Of a DNA stretch of 64,000 nt, positions 44,464 to 52,433 are shown one piece after another (position 1 is the first letter of the stretch; the number at the start of each line of letters is the position of its first letter). The position numbers and the translations under genes are program-made. The notes below the pieces were generated by a model that saw only the letters and a program-made list of their open reading frames with translations, was not told where the DNA came from and ran no database searches. The stretch is from Pseudonocardia broussonetiae. Lineage in GTDB: Bacteria; Actinomycetota; Actinomycetes; Mycobacteriales; Pseudonocardiaceae. Location of the stretch: positions 131,501 through 195,500 of the forward strand of contig NZ_CP053564.1 in NCBI RefSeq assembly GCF_013155125.1, in the 5' to 3' direction.

Positions 44464-44919
44464 ATGTCCTCCTACGAACAGACCCGTCACACCACCACCC
44501 GTCATCCCGTGCAGACCGCCGCGCTCGCCGTCGGCGTCGTGTTCCTGCTGGTCGGCATCCTGGGGTTCATCCCCGGCATCACGAGCAACTACGACCAGCT
44601 GTCGTTCGCGGGCCACAACTCGGGCGCGCTGCTGCTCGGCGTGTTCGCCGTGTCGGTCCTGCACAACCTCGTGCACCTGGCCTTCGGCATCGCCGGCATC
44701 GCACTGGCCCGCACCGCGTCGGGCGCCCGCAGCTTCCTGATCGGCGGCGGCATCGTCTACGCGGTGCTGTGGATCTACGGCCTGCTGATCGACCACGGCA
44801 GCGACGCCAACTTCGTCCCGGTCAACGACGCGGACAACTGGCTGCACCTGGCCCTCGCCGTCGGCATGATCGCGCTCGGCGTGCTGCTGGGCCGCACCGT
44901 GGCGCACCGGCGTCCCTGA
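44464..44919 (+). CDS. DUF4383 domain membrane protein
   Basis: 151 residues with four predicted membrane spans: AALAVGVVFLLVGILGFIPG, LLLGVFAVSVLHNLVHLAFG, FLIGGGIVYAVLWIYGLLID and LHLALAVGMIALGVLLG. HNLVHLAFGIAG is the family signature. Function unknown; such proteins are common in actinobacteria and often stress-induced, and the GGGTAC-type promoter upstream agrees. AAAGGCGG precedes the ATG. Confidence 0.85.
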   Translation: MSSYEQTRHTTTRHPVQTAALAVGVVFLLVGILGFIPGITSNYDQLSFAGHNSGALLLGVFAVSVLHNLVHLAFGIAGIALARTASGARSFLIGGGIVYAVLWIYGLLIDHGSDANFVPVNDADNWLHLALAVGMIALGVLLGRTVAHRRP

Positions 44920-44936
44920 TCGCCCGCCCTGCCCGG

Positions 44937-44991
44937 TTGCAGCAAGGCCACCTTCACGCAACGGATCGTCCACAAGGTGGCCTTGCTGCAA
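44937..44991. repeat. Palindromic repeat, class B copy 2
   Basis: 18-bp perfect arms TTGCAGCAAGGCCACCTT (44937-44954) and 44974-44991, with loop CACGCAACGGATCGTCCAC, similar to that of copy 1 (21342-21360). Sits 17 nt after the DUF4383 stop, in terminator position. Confidence 0.92.
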
Positions 44992-45125
44992 TTCGGGCGA
45001 CGGCTGCGCGGCCGCGAAGATGAGTGTTGCGCTCCAGGAAAGCTGTAGTTACCATTGCAGGTATCGGAGCGGAGGTCCGCTCCGGGTGCATCGCTCACAG
45101 AGTCGACACGGAAGGAGTGGCCGCG

Positions 45126-45566
45126 ATGCTCATGCGTACCGACCCGTTCCGGGAGATGGACCGCCTCGCCCAGCAGGTCCTCGGGGGCGCCACGGGGACC
45201 TGGTCCCGACCCACCGCCATGCCGATGGACGCCTACCGGTCGGGTGACGAGTTCGTCGTCGCGTTCGACCTGCCGGGCGTCGACCCCTCCGCGGTCGAGC
45301 TCGACGTCGAGCGCAACGTGCTCACGGTGAAGGCGGAGCGCCGCCCCGCCGCCACGGGCGACCACGTCGAGATGCAGGTGGCCGAGCGGCCGCTGGGTGC
45401 GTTCTCCCGCCAGCTGTTCCTGGGCGACGCCCTCGACGCCGACCACATCCGCGCCTCCTACGAGGCCGGCGTCCTGACGCTGCGGATCCCGGTCGCGGAG
45501 CGGGCGAAGCCGCGCCGGATCACCATCGAGCAGGCCGACGGCGACCGCAAGGAGATCAGCGCCTGA
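45126..45566 (+). CDS. Hsp20/alpha-crystallin small heat-shock protein
   Basis: 146 residues. The alpha-crystallin domain spans about 35-130: MDAYRSGDEFVVAFDLPGVD, VELDVERNVLTVKAER, ERPLGAFSRQLFLGDALD and ASYEAGVLTLRIPVAE with the A-x-x-x-GVLTL motif, then a basic tail. ATP-independent holdase chaperone forming oligomers. AAGGAG lies 9 nt before ATG 45126. The leader is about 80 nt or more, with TAGTTA/TACCAT as -10 candidates near 45046. No HspR-type (HAIR) inverted repeat is apparent upstream. A convergent MerR gene follows. Confidence 0.92.
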   Translation: MLMRTDPFREMDRLAQQVLGGATGTWSRPTAMPMDAYRSGDEFVVAFDLPGVDPSAVELDVERNVLTVKAERRPAATGDHVEMQVAERPLGAFSRQLFLGDALDADHIRASYEAGVLTLRIPVAERAKPRRITIEQADGDRKEISA

Positions 45567-45603
45567 CCCCCCTGACGAGGACGAGCTGACGACGAGCTGA
45601 CGA

Positions 45604-45638
45604 CGACGAGCCCCGCCGGACTCCGGCGGGGCTCGTCG
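45604..45638 (+). terminator. Intrinsic terminator between hsp20 and merR
   Basis: Perfect 16-bp stem CGACGAGCCCCGCCGG (45604-45619), ACT loop, complement 45623-45638, followed by CGTTGCG. Works for both convergent genes. Confidence 0.85.
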
Positions 45639-45654
45639 CGTTGCGGGCGCACTA

Positions 45655-45984
45655 CTACCGGGCGGCCTCGTCGGCCCCGTCGTCGTCGGCCCCGACCTCG
45701 GCCTCCAGCTCCGCGATGCGCGTGCGCGCCCGGCCGAGCTCGTCCTCCAGCCCCGTCACGCGGACGGCGGCGTCCAGGGTCAGCCCCTCGTCGAGCAGGG
45801 CCCGCATCCGCGCCACCAGCTCCAGCTGGTTGCGCGAGTACCGGCGGTGGCCCCCGCCGGAGCGGCCCGGGGTGAGCACCCCGGCGGCGTCGAGGCTGCG
45901 CAGGAACGCGGGCTGCACGCCCAGCAGCTCCGCGGCCTGCCCCATCGTCAGCGCCGGGAAGTCCTGGTCGTCGAGCCGCGACAA
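45655..45984 (-). CDS. MerR-family transcriptional regulator
   Basis: 109 residues from TTG 45984, which has a GGAG site 9 nt upstream; ATG 45945 is another possible start, and the frame is open up to 46095. ALTMGQAAELLGVQPAFLRS is the helix-turn-helix and GVLTPGRSGGGHRRYSRNQL the wing. A coiled-coil-like helix (LEDELGRARTRIAELEAEVG) follows; there are no metal-binding cysteines. It faces the Hsp20 gene across a shared terminator, so it may be the heat-shock regulator; HspR is also MerR-type. Confidence 0.75.
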   Translation of the reverse strand: MSRLDDQDFPALTMGQAAELLGVQPAFLRSLDAAGVLTPGRSGGGHRRYSRNQLELVARMRALLDEGLTLDAAVRVTGLEDELGRARTRIAELEAEVGADDDGADEAAR

Positions 45985-46053
45985 GCCGCGGGGCTCCGTC
46001 TGCCCGTCCGTCGTGCACCCCCTCCGTCGTGCCCTGCCCGCCCCCGCACGTCG

Positions 46054-46085
46054 AGCGGGGCCCGGCCTGACGGCCGGGCCCCGCT
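46054..46085. terminator. Strong GC hairpin between the PRC/DUF2382 and merR genes
   Basis: Perfect 14-bp arms AGCGGGGCCCGGCC (46054-46067) and 46072-46085 with a TGAC loop. On the minus strand it follows the PRC/DUF2382 gene and precedes merR, so it can terminate the former or lie in the merR leader. A TTGACA on the minus strand (46228-46233) may be the merR -35. Confidence 0.7.
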
Positions 46086-46255
46086 GTCGTTTCACCGTGC
46101 TGATCGATGATCGCGTATCTGTCCGGCTACCAGACGATCACCTCCGGGTCGTCGACGCCTCTGCCGTCCCTGCGGCACCGATGCCTCTCGTACGGATACA
46201 CCTAGATTGGACCGCGCACTGGAGGTTCTGTCAACCCCCTGCGGTAGGTCCGGGG

Positions 46256-47071
46256 TCAGCTGCGACGGCGGCCGGTCGTGCCCGCGTCGTCGACCTCGAT
46301 CTCCTCCTTGCGGACCTCGCCGCCGACGGTCTCGGTGTCGCGCACGGTCTCGGTGTCCACCCGGACGCGCTCGACCGGCACGGCCTCCTTGTCCACCACG
46401 GGGCGCTCGGCGTGCAGGGTGACCTCGTGCTCCTCCTCGGAGATCGCCGGCCCGTCCATCGCCGCACCCGCGTTGGCCTCGGTGATGGGCTCGCGCTCCA
46501 CCCGCAGCTCCTCGTGCGAGACCGGCACCTGCACCTGCTGGTGCTCGGTCACGACGTGCTTGCGCAGCCGGGCCCGGCCCGCCTCCTGGCTCTCTGTGCC
46601 GACCCGCAGCTGCTCCTCGGAGCGGGTCATCGCGTTGTCCGTGGTGGGCCCGGAGGTGTCGTGGCCGACGGTGTCGGTCCGGTCGGTCCGGTCCCGGTCG
46701 GTCCGGTCGGTCCGGTCGGTGCCGGTCCGCTCGGTGCCCGTCCGGTGGCCGGTGCCGCCGTAGTCCAGGCCGTAGTGCCGGTAGAGGCGCTCCTCCTCCT
46801 CCACCGACAGGTGGCCGTCCTCGTCGATGTTCGGGGCGTCCTTGATGGTCGCCTTGTCGTAGGCGACGGTGACGCGGTCACTACCCGCCTCCGCACCCTG
46901 CACCGGCACGAAGTTCTCCTTCGTCCCGAACAGGCCGGTGTGCACGGTGATCCACTTCGGCTCGGTCGTCTCGTCGTCGTAGTAGACCTGGCCGATGCGG
47001 CCGAGCTTGTCGCCGTCGCGGTCGTACGCGGTGGTTCCGACGAGGTTGCGGAGCTGATCCTGGGTGATCAC
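46256..47071 (-). CDS. PRC-barrel and DUF2382 domain protein
   Basis: 271 residues. The N-terminal PRC barrel (residues about 5-80: LVGTTAYDRDGDKLGRIGQV, PKWITVHTGLFGTKENFVPV) is joined by a Thr/Asp/Arg-rich repetitive linker (RTDRTDRDRTDRTD) to a DUF2382 domain (RKHVVTEHQQVQVPVSHEEL through VRKEEIEVDDAG). Family members are stress proteins in actinobacteria and deinococci; function unknown. GTG 47071 has GAAGGAG upstream. The leader seems long (about 260 nt) if the GGGTAA promoter at 47337 is used. Confidence 0.88.
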   Translation of the reverse strand: MITQDQLRNLVGTTAYDRDGDKLGRIGQVYYDDETTEPKWITVHTGLFGTKENFVPVQGAEAGSDRVTVAYDKATIKDAPNIDEDGHLSVEEEERLYRHYGLDYGGTGHRTGTERTGTDRTDRTDRDRTDRTDTVGHDTSGPTTDNAMTRSEEQLRVGTESQEAGRARLRKHVVTEHQQVQVPVSHEELRVEREPITEANAGAAMDGPAISEEEHEVTLHAERPVVDKEAVPVERVRVDTETVRDTETVGGEVRKEEIEVDDAGTTGRRRS

Positions 47072-47417
47072 AGCGGTGTGTCTCCTTCCGCTCGCTTCGC
47101 GAGCCGGTGTCGTCGTCCCGGCAGGGGTGCCCGGACGAGGGCGTGCTCGTCACGGGGGCGGTCGACCGCGTCGCGGTCGGGCCGTCCTCGGGACCGTTAG
47201 ATGTGGGTGGGGAGCCCAGTGGGTCCGGTGCAGGCTGTGCAGCCGCCGTCGCCACGCGTGCGGTGCCGGCAGCAGCCGGGCGCCGTGTCTCCCCGTCGAC
47301 CCGGTCGGGCGTCCCCGTCCGGTGTCGGAATGAGCGTTACCCCCCGTGTGCGGACCACACACACGATGCGGACGAATCCGTGCGGCGGATCCGGCGGACC
47401 CCTGCGACGCTGGCGCC
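47072..47417. other. Divergent intergenic region
   Basis: About 346 bases without a convincing gene. Near its right end the minus strand carries GTGT-N14-GGGTAA (47360-47337), a stress-sigma-type promoter for the PRC/DUF2382 gene. The palindromic GTGTGCGGACCACACAC core overlaps it. I see nothing else. Confidence 0.55.
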
Positions 47418-48170
47418 GTGGACGGACGCGAGGCGTGGGCGACCCAGCACGGCGGGGTCCGGCTGTCGCCGCCCGTGCGGGTGTGGCTCGGGGTCGTGCA
47501 GGGGATCGCCCGGACCCGGCCGGTCGCGCGCATCCCGCCCGACGCCCTGTCGGTGGCCGGGGTGCTGTGCGCGGCGGGGGCGGTCGGGGCGGCTGCGGCC
47601 GGCGGGGCGTGGCCGCTGCTCGCCGCCCTCCTGGTCGTCCTGACCGGCCTGCTCGACGGCCTCGACGGCGCCGTCGCGCTGCACACGGGGAAGGCGCGCC
47701 CGCTCGGGGAGGTCGTGGACGCGACGGCCGACCGCCTGGGCGACCTCGCGTTCGCCGCCGTGCTGCTGGTGCTCGGCGCCCCGCCCGCGCTGTGCGCCGC
47801 CGCGGCCGCGCTGGTGCTCCTCCACGAGTACGTGCGCGCCCGCGCCCAGGCCGCCGGGATGCGCGGGCCCGGCGCGGTGACGGTGCAGGAGCGGCCCACG
47901 CGCGTGATCGTGGTGGCCGTCGCCGCGCTGGGGACGGGCCTGTTCCCGGCCGGGACGCCGTGGACCGGGTGGGCGTGGGCGACGGTGTGCGCCGGCGGCT
48001 GGGTGGTCGTGGGCGTCGCCGGGCTGGTGCACGTCGGCGTCGGGGTGCGGAGAGGACTGGGTCGCCGGGCCCCGGGTCAGGCGGGCCCGACCAGCCCGGC
48101 CACGATCGACGCCGACAGCGCGACGAGCGGGAGCCCGCCGCCGGGGTGCGCGGAGCCGCCGACGAGGTAG
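47418..48170 (+). CDS. CDP-alcohol phosphatidyltransferase family protein
   Basis: 250 residues, six predicted spans. GLLDGLDGAVALHTGKARPLGEVVDATADRLGD corresponds to the D-x2-DG-x2-AR-x8-G-x3-D-x3-D active-site motif, although Leu replaces the Arg of AR. Family enzymes transfer a phospho-alcohol (glycerol phosphate or inositol phosphate) from CDP-diacylglycerol. The conserved part ends near 48065; the last 30 residues are antisense to the CrtI-like gene, so the natural stop seems to have been lost. GTG 47418; GACGCT 6 nt upstream suggests a leaderless start. Confidence 0.78.
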   Translation: MDGREAWATQHGGVRLSPPVRVWLGVVQGIARTRPVARIPPDALSVAGVLCAAGAVGAAAAGGAWPLLAALLVVLTGLLDGLDGAVALHTGKARPLGEVVDATADRLGDLAFAAVLLVLGAPPALCAAAAALVLLHEYVRARAQAAGMRGPGAVTVQERPTRVIVVAVAALGTGLFPAGTPWTGWAWATVCAGGWVVVGVAGLVHVGVGVRRGLGRRAPGQAGPTSPATIDADSATSGSPPPGCAEPPTR

Positions 48171-49546
48171 AGGCCCGGCACCGGGGAGCGGTTGGCCGGG
48201 CGCAGCAGCGCCGCGCGCGGCCCGTGCGACGCCGTCCCGTAGATGGCGCCGCCGGGGGTGCCCGTCTCGCGCTCGAGGTCGGCCGGGGTGCGCACCTCGC
48301 GCCACCGGACGCGGCCGCGCACGTCGGTGCCGCGGGCGGCGAGGACGCCCAGGACGTGGTCGGCGTAGCGCTCCGCCAGGCCCGCCTCGTCCCAGTCGAC
48401 GCCGCGACCCGGGGCGTGCGGCGGCGCGTTGACCAGGACGAACCAGCCCTCGGCGCCGCCCGGGCGAAGGGCGGGGTCGTCGGGGGCGTGGACGTAGACG
48501 GTCGGGTCGGCCACCGGCGCCGGGCGGCGGCCGAGGACGGAGTCGAACTCGGCGTCGTAGTCGCGGGGGAACCACACGCGGTGCGCGGGCCCGGGCTCGT
48601 GACCCTCCAGCGCCAGCAGCAGCACGAACCCCGACAGCGACCGCGGCGCCCGGCGCAGCCCGCGGCGCACGCCCGCGCCGAGCCGGCGCGGCAGCAGGTG
48701 GTCGTAGAGCACGGACGCGTCGGCGTCGCACACGACGACGTCGGCCGGCACGCTCCCGCCCACGGTCGTCACCCCGCTCACGCGCCCGTCCGCGACCGTC
48801 ACACCCGTCACCTCGGAGCCCAGGTGCACCTCGACGCCGAGCGCGCGGCAGCGCTCCAGCAGCGCGTCGGCGAGGCCGCGCAGCCCGCCGCGGACGTACC
48901 ACGCGCCGAACCGCTGCTCGACGTACGGCGTCACGGAGAGCACCGACGGGGTCCGGCGCGGGTCGGAGCCGGAGTAGGTGGCGTAGCGGTCGAACCAGGC
49001 GCGCAGCCGCGGGTCGGGGAGCATCGAACGGCCGAGGCCGCGCAGCGTCCGCCACGGCGCGATGACGCGCAGGTCGCGCACGCGGCGGGAGAACCGGAGC
49101 AGGTCGCCGACGCCGTCGAGCGGGCGGCTCAGCACGTCCTCGCCGACGAGGTCCCACAGGCGGGCGCCGCGCCGGTGCAGCGCCGACCACTGCGCCCCGG
49201 CGCCGGGGCCCAGCGCCGCGTCCAGCGCCGCGGGGACGGCGGCCGGGTCGTGCGGCATGTCCAGCGCGGTGCCGTCGGCGAAGCGGTAGGAGCAGACCGG
49301 GTCGACCGGCACGACGTCGAGCCCGGACGGGCCGCCGGTCTCGGCGAACAGGTCGTCGAACACGCCGGGCAGCGTGAGCAGGGACGGGCCGGTGTCGAAC
49401 CGGAAGCCGTCGCGCTCGAACGACCCGAGCTTGCCGCCGTGGGTGGACGACCGCTCGTGCAGCGCCACCCGGTGCCCCTGCGCGGCGAGCCGCGCGGCCG
49501 CGGCGAGCCCGCCCACCCCGGCCCCGATGACGACGACCCGGCTCAC
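48077..49546 (-). CDS. Phytoene desaturase-family (CrtI/CrtD-like) oxidoreductase
   Basis: 489 residues. SRVVVIGAGVGGLAAAARLA with HERSSTHGGKLGSFERDGFR and FDTGPSLLTLPGVFDDLF are the FAD-binding and substrate blocks of CrtI-type carotenoid desaturases. The C-terminal PVPGLYLVGGSAHPGGGLPL is the family signature. Beside CruG- and CruF-like genes it is more likely a 3,4-desaturase (CrtD type) than the primary phytoene desaturase. GTG overlaps the glycosyltransferase stop (GTGA). Its 3' end overlaps the CDP-alcohol gene by 94 nt. Confidence 0.87.
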   Translation of the reverse strand: MSRVVVIGAGVGGLAAAARLAAQGHRVALHERSSTHGGKLGSFERDGFRFDTGPSLLTLPGVFDDLFAETGGPSGLDVVPVDPVCSYRFADGTALDMPHDPAAVPAALDAALGPGAGAQWSALHRRGARLWDLVGEDVLSRPLDGVGDLLRFSRRVRDLRVIAPWRTLRGLGRSMLPDPRLRAWFDRYATYSGSDPRRTPSVLSVTPYVEQRFGAWYVRGGLRGLADALLERCRALGVEVHLGSEVTGVTVADGRVSGVTTVGGSVPADVVVCDADASVLYDHLLPRRLGAGVRRGLRRAPRSLSGFVLLLALEGHEPGPAHRVWFPRDYDAEFDSVLGRRPAPVADPTVYVHAPDDPALRPGGAEGWFVLVNAPPHAPGRGVDWDEAGLAERYADHVLGVLAARGTDVRGRVRWREVRTPADLERETGTPGGAIYGTASHGPRAALLRPANRSPVPGLYLVGGSAHPGGGLPLVALSASIVAGLVGPA

Positions 49547-50676
49547 AGGGCGCGTCCCTTCCAGCGGAGCGACCCGCGCCGGTGCCCGGCCCACGACCGC
49601 GCCCACAGGACGAGCAGGGCCGCCACCGACAGCGGGTGCGCGAGCGGGTCGGGCCAGGCCCGGACGCGGGAGCGGCGCGCCGCGACGACCCGCCCCAGCA
49701 CCGCCGCCGCGTAGCCGACGCGCCCCGCTCGAGACCCGGCCAGCGCCGCCACCGGCGGCACGACGTAGGCCAGCGCGAGCAGCGCGGCGATCGCCGCCGA
49801 CGCCGCCGGCGGTCCGAACGCAGCCCACAGCGACTTGCGGTAGCCCGCGCTGAGGTCGGCCCAGCCGTCGTACATCCGGCAGGAGGCGAGCGCGCTGCCG
49901 TCGGCGACCCCGACCCGCCCGCCGGAGCGCTTGACCGCACGGGCGAGGCCGATGTCATCGAGCACCTGGGTGCCGACGGCGGCGAACCCGCCCGCGGCGG
50001 CGAGCGCGGCGGCGTCGACGACGAGGAACTGGCCGTTGGCCGCCACCATCGACGGGCGGGGCGAGCGCTCGGCCACGCGCAGGGGCAGCGTCACCATCCA
50101 CGACCAGGCCAGCAGCGGCTGCAGCAGCCGCGGACCCGGCCCGTCGGCCACCTGCCGCGGCCACGGGCACAGCAGGTCGAGCCGCCCGCCCCGCAGCATC
50201 CCGACGGCTGCGGCCACCGCGTGCGGGGCCAGCACCACGTCGGCGTCGACGAACACGAGCACGCTCCCGCCCGCGGCCGCGGCGAGCTGCGCGCACGCGT
50301 GCGGCTTGCCGAGCACGCCGGCGGGGGGTGGTTCGCCGGTGCGCACGGTGAGGCGCGGGTCGCCCGCGCCCGCCGCCCGCACGACGTCGGCCGTGCCGTC
50401 GGTGGAGCCGTCGTCGAGGACCAGGAGCTCCATCCGCGCGACGCCCTCCTGCGCCAGCACCGACGCCACCGTCGGCCCGACCCGGGCGGCCTCGTCACGG
50501 GCGGGCAGCAGCACCGAGACGGGCTCGACGACCGGCACCGGGTGCCGCGGCGGCACGCGCAGGGCGCGGACGTTGACGAGCAGGTGCGCGGTCCCGGCCA
50601 CGGCGAGCGCGGCGCCGGTGCGCACGAGGGCCCGCGCGACGGCCCGGAGCGGGTCGGAGGGGTTCGTGGACGGCAT
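49543..50676 (-). CDS. GT2 glycosyltransferase (CruG-like)
   Basis: 377 residues. The GT-A core has VSVLLPARDEAARVGPTVAS, LLVLDDGSTDGTADVV, VLVFVDADVVLAPHAVA (DxD-like), GTQVLDDIGLARAVKR (ED-like) and a QxxRW-like position occupied by YRKSLW, with membrane spans at both ends. Gene order with a CrtI-like desaturase and CruF suggests transfer of a sugar to a 1'- or 2'-hydroxy carotenoid. Minus-strand TACGCT (50685-50690) is 8 nt before the ATG. Divergent from cruF. Confidence 0.82.
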   Translation of the reverse strand: MPSTNPSDPLRAVARALVRTGAALAVAGTAHLLVNVRALRVPPRHPVPVVEPVSVLLPARDEAARVGPTVASVLAQEGVARMELLVLDDGSTDGTADVVRAAGAGDPRLTVRTGEPPPAGVLGKPHACAQLAAAAGGSVLVFVDADVVLAPHAVAAAVGMLRGGRLDLLCPWPRQVADGPGPRLLQPLLAWSWMVTLPLRVAERSPRPSMVAANGQFLVVDAAALAAAGGFAAVGTQVLDDIGLARAVKRSGGRVGVADGSALASCRMYDGWADLSAGYRKSLWAAFGPPAASAAIAALLALAYVVPPVAALAGSRAGRVGYAAAVLGRVVAARRSRVRAWPDPLAHPLSVAALLVLWARSWAGHRRGSLRWKGRAL

Positions 50677-50739
50677 CGATCGCGAGCGTAGGACCGGTGC
50701 GCGACCGCGGCGCGCGGGGACGCCATGGTGATCACCGCC

Positions 50740-50764
50740 GTTTGAGATCGATGATCCGGGGTAC
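50740..50764 (+). promoter_or_regulatory. Stress-sigma-type promoter of cruF
   Basis: GTTT (50740-50743), exactly 15 nt, GGGTAC (50759-50764), 9 nt before the GTG. This is one of the best matches in the window to the SigF/SigB class consensus. Confidence 0.6.
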
Positions 50765-50773
50765 CGCCCCGGG

Positions 50774-51631
50774 GTGTCGTCCCTCGCCGCGGGCTCCCCC
50801 GCCGCCCGCCCGTTCGGCCTGCCCGTGGTGGGGGCCGCCGCCGTGTGGTCCCTCGTCGGGGCCGCGGTGCTCGTGCAGATCGTCTACCCGCTGGTGCCGG
50901 ACGGGGCGCTCACGCCGGTGACGGTGACGTCGGTGCTGCTGTTCTCGGCCGCGTCGGTCGCCGACGCGGCCCGCCGCCACGGCGCGCGGGGCGCCGCGGT
51001 GCTGCTCGCCGTGGCCGGGGGCGGGGGGCTGCTGGCCGAGTCGGTCGGGCTGGCCACCGGGCTGCCGTTCGGGGAGTACGCCTACAGCGGCACGCTCGGC
51101 GCGGAGGTGGCCGGCGTGCCGGTCGTCGTGCCGCTGGCCTGGGTGATGATGGCCTGGCCCGCGCTCGTCGTCGGCCGGACCCTCGCCCGCGGCGGCGCGG
51201 GCGTGGCGCTGGTCGGCGGCGCGGCGCTGGCGGTGTGGGACGTGTTCCTCGACCCCCAGATGGTCGACGCCGGGCACTGGACCTGGGCCGACCCCTCCCC
51301 CGCGCTGCCGCTCGTGCCGGGCGTCCCGCTGACGAACTACGCCGGCTGGGTGCTCGTCTCCGTGCTCATGGTCGGGCTGCTGCACCGCCTGGTCGGGCCG
51401 TCCGACGGGCCGTCCGGACCCGCCGCGGCGCTGTACCTGTGGACCTACGGCTCCTCGGTGCTCGCGCACGGCGCGTTCTTCGGGCTCCCCGGCTCCGCGC
51501 TCGTCGGCGGGCTGGTGATGGGGCTCGTCGCCGTCCCGTTCGCGGTGGCGCTGCTGCGGCGGGCCTCGTGGATCTCCCCGAGCACGCGCGTGAGCCGGAA
51601 CCCGACGAGCACCAGCAGGTGGAGCAGGTAG
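50774..51631 (+). CDS. cruF: Carotenoid hydratase CruF family protein
   Basis: 285 residues with seven or eight predicted membrane spans. LLAESVGLATGLPFGEYAYS, VPLAWVMMAWPALVVGR, WDVFLDPQMVDAGHWTWADP and VPLTNYAGWVLVSVLMVGLL are the conserved blocks of CruF-type carotenoid 1',2'-hydratases. Adds water across the psi-end of an acyclic or monocyclic carotenoid so that CruG can glycosylate it. The recognisable part ends near 51563; the remaining 22 or so residues are antisense to the YihY gene. GTG start follows a GTTT-N15-GGGTAC promoter. Confidence 0.87.
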   Translation: MSSLAAGSPAARPFGLPVVGAAAVWSLVGAAVLVQIVYPLVPDGALTPVTVTSVLLFSAASVADAARRHGARGAAVLLAVAGGGGLLAESVGLATGLPFGEYAYSGTLGAEVAGVPVVVPLAWVMMAWPALVVGRTLARGGAGVALVGGAALAVWDVFLDPQMVDAGHWTWADPSPALPLVPGVPLTNYAGWVLVSVLMVGLLHRLVGPSDGPSGPAAALYLWTYGSSVLAHGAFFGLPGSALVGGLVMGLVAVPFAVALLRRASWISPSTRVSRNPTSTSRWSR

Positions 51632-52359
51632 AGCCAGAGCGCCAGCGCGGCGACGGCCCCGAACACCGGCAGCCCGCCGAACGGCGCCGACCACTCGACC
51701 GGGATGGCCAGGAACAGCAGGAAGCCCTGGAGGAACCCCGCCAGCACCGCGCCGGTGGAGAACGCCCCGACCAGCAGCGGGAGCGCAGCGGGCCGGCCCT
51801 CGCCGACCAGCCCGTAGACCAGCGTGAGCCCGACCGACACGACGATCCACACGACGTGGAACGCCACGACGACGCCGAGCGCCAGCCGCTCCCCGCCCGC
51901 GGCGTAGAGCGGGGCGACGACGGGCGCCGCGGCCAGCAGGAGCAGCACCAGCAGCGGCCCGACGGCCAGCGCGGGAAGCAGGCCCAGCCGGCCGCGCCAG
52001 CCCGTGAAGCGCCCGCCGTCGCCCGGGGCGAGCTGTCCGAACCCGCGGCGCAGGCCCTCGCCGTAGAGGCTCGCCGGGAACAGCGCGACGAGCACCTCGA
52101 GCCAGGACAGCCCGACGGCCGTGGCGGTCAGCGTGGCGAGCGCCTGCGGCGTGCCGTGCCCGCCCGGTAGGCCCGTGACGGCCGTCGCGACGCCGGTGGT
52201 GACCGCGTCGGCGCCCACGAGCGCCGCGGCCAGCCGCAGCGCGACCAGCACCGCGGGGACGATCCCGAGGATCCCGAAGAACGTGACGCCCGCCGCCCAC
52301 AGGGCGAGGTCGCTGCCCGGGAAGGACCGGCCCAGCCGGCGCAGGAACGGCACCCTCAC
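51445..52359 (-). CDS. YihY/virulence factor BrkB family membrane protein
   Basis: 304 residues, six predicted spans. LALWAAGVTFFGILGIVPAV, VGLSWLEVLVALFPASLYGE, PALAVGPLLVLLLLAAAPVV and LPVFGAVAALALWLYLLHLL match the YihY/RNase BN-like membrane family; function unknown. Conserved sequence ends at about LGEIHEARR; the next 35 residues are antisense to cruF, giving a 187-nt tail-to-tail overlap. GTG 52359; GTTT about 17 nt before GGGAAG is a weak stress-promoter match. Confidence 0.82.
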   Translation of the reverse strand: MRVPFLRRLGRSFPGSDLALWAAGVTFFGILGIVPAVLVALRLAAALVGADAVTTGVATAVTGLPGGHGTPQALATLTATAVGLSWLEVLVALFPASLYGEGLRRGFGQLAPGDGGRFTGWRGRLGLLPALAVGPLLVLLLLAAAPVVAPLYAAGGERLALGVVVAFHVVWIVVSVGLTLVYGLVGEGRPAALPLLVGAFSTGAVLAGFLQGFLLFLAIPVEWSAPFGGLPVFGAVAALALWLYLLHLLVLVGFRLTRVLGEIHEARRSSATANGTATSPITSPPTSAEPGSPKNAPCASTEEP

Positions 52360-52433
52360 CGCTGGGGCTTCCCCGTGGGCGCGGGGTGCGAAACAGCGCG
52401 GGTGAGCGGCTCCCCGGCGGGTACGTGGGGCCG

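Noticed and set aside
44992..45125. HspR (HAIR) box upstream of hsp20
   Set aside because: No CTTGAGT-N7-ACTCAAG-like repeat is present; only AT-rich promoter-like bases near 45046.
46054..46095. MerR start at 46095
   Set aside because: It would translate the perfect GC hairpin into an Arg/Pro/Gly-rich extension not seen in MerR proteins; TTG 45984 has a better ribosome-binding site.
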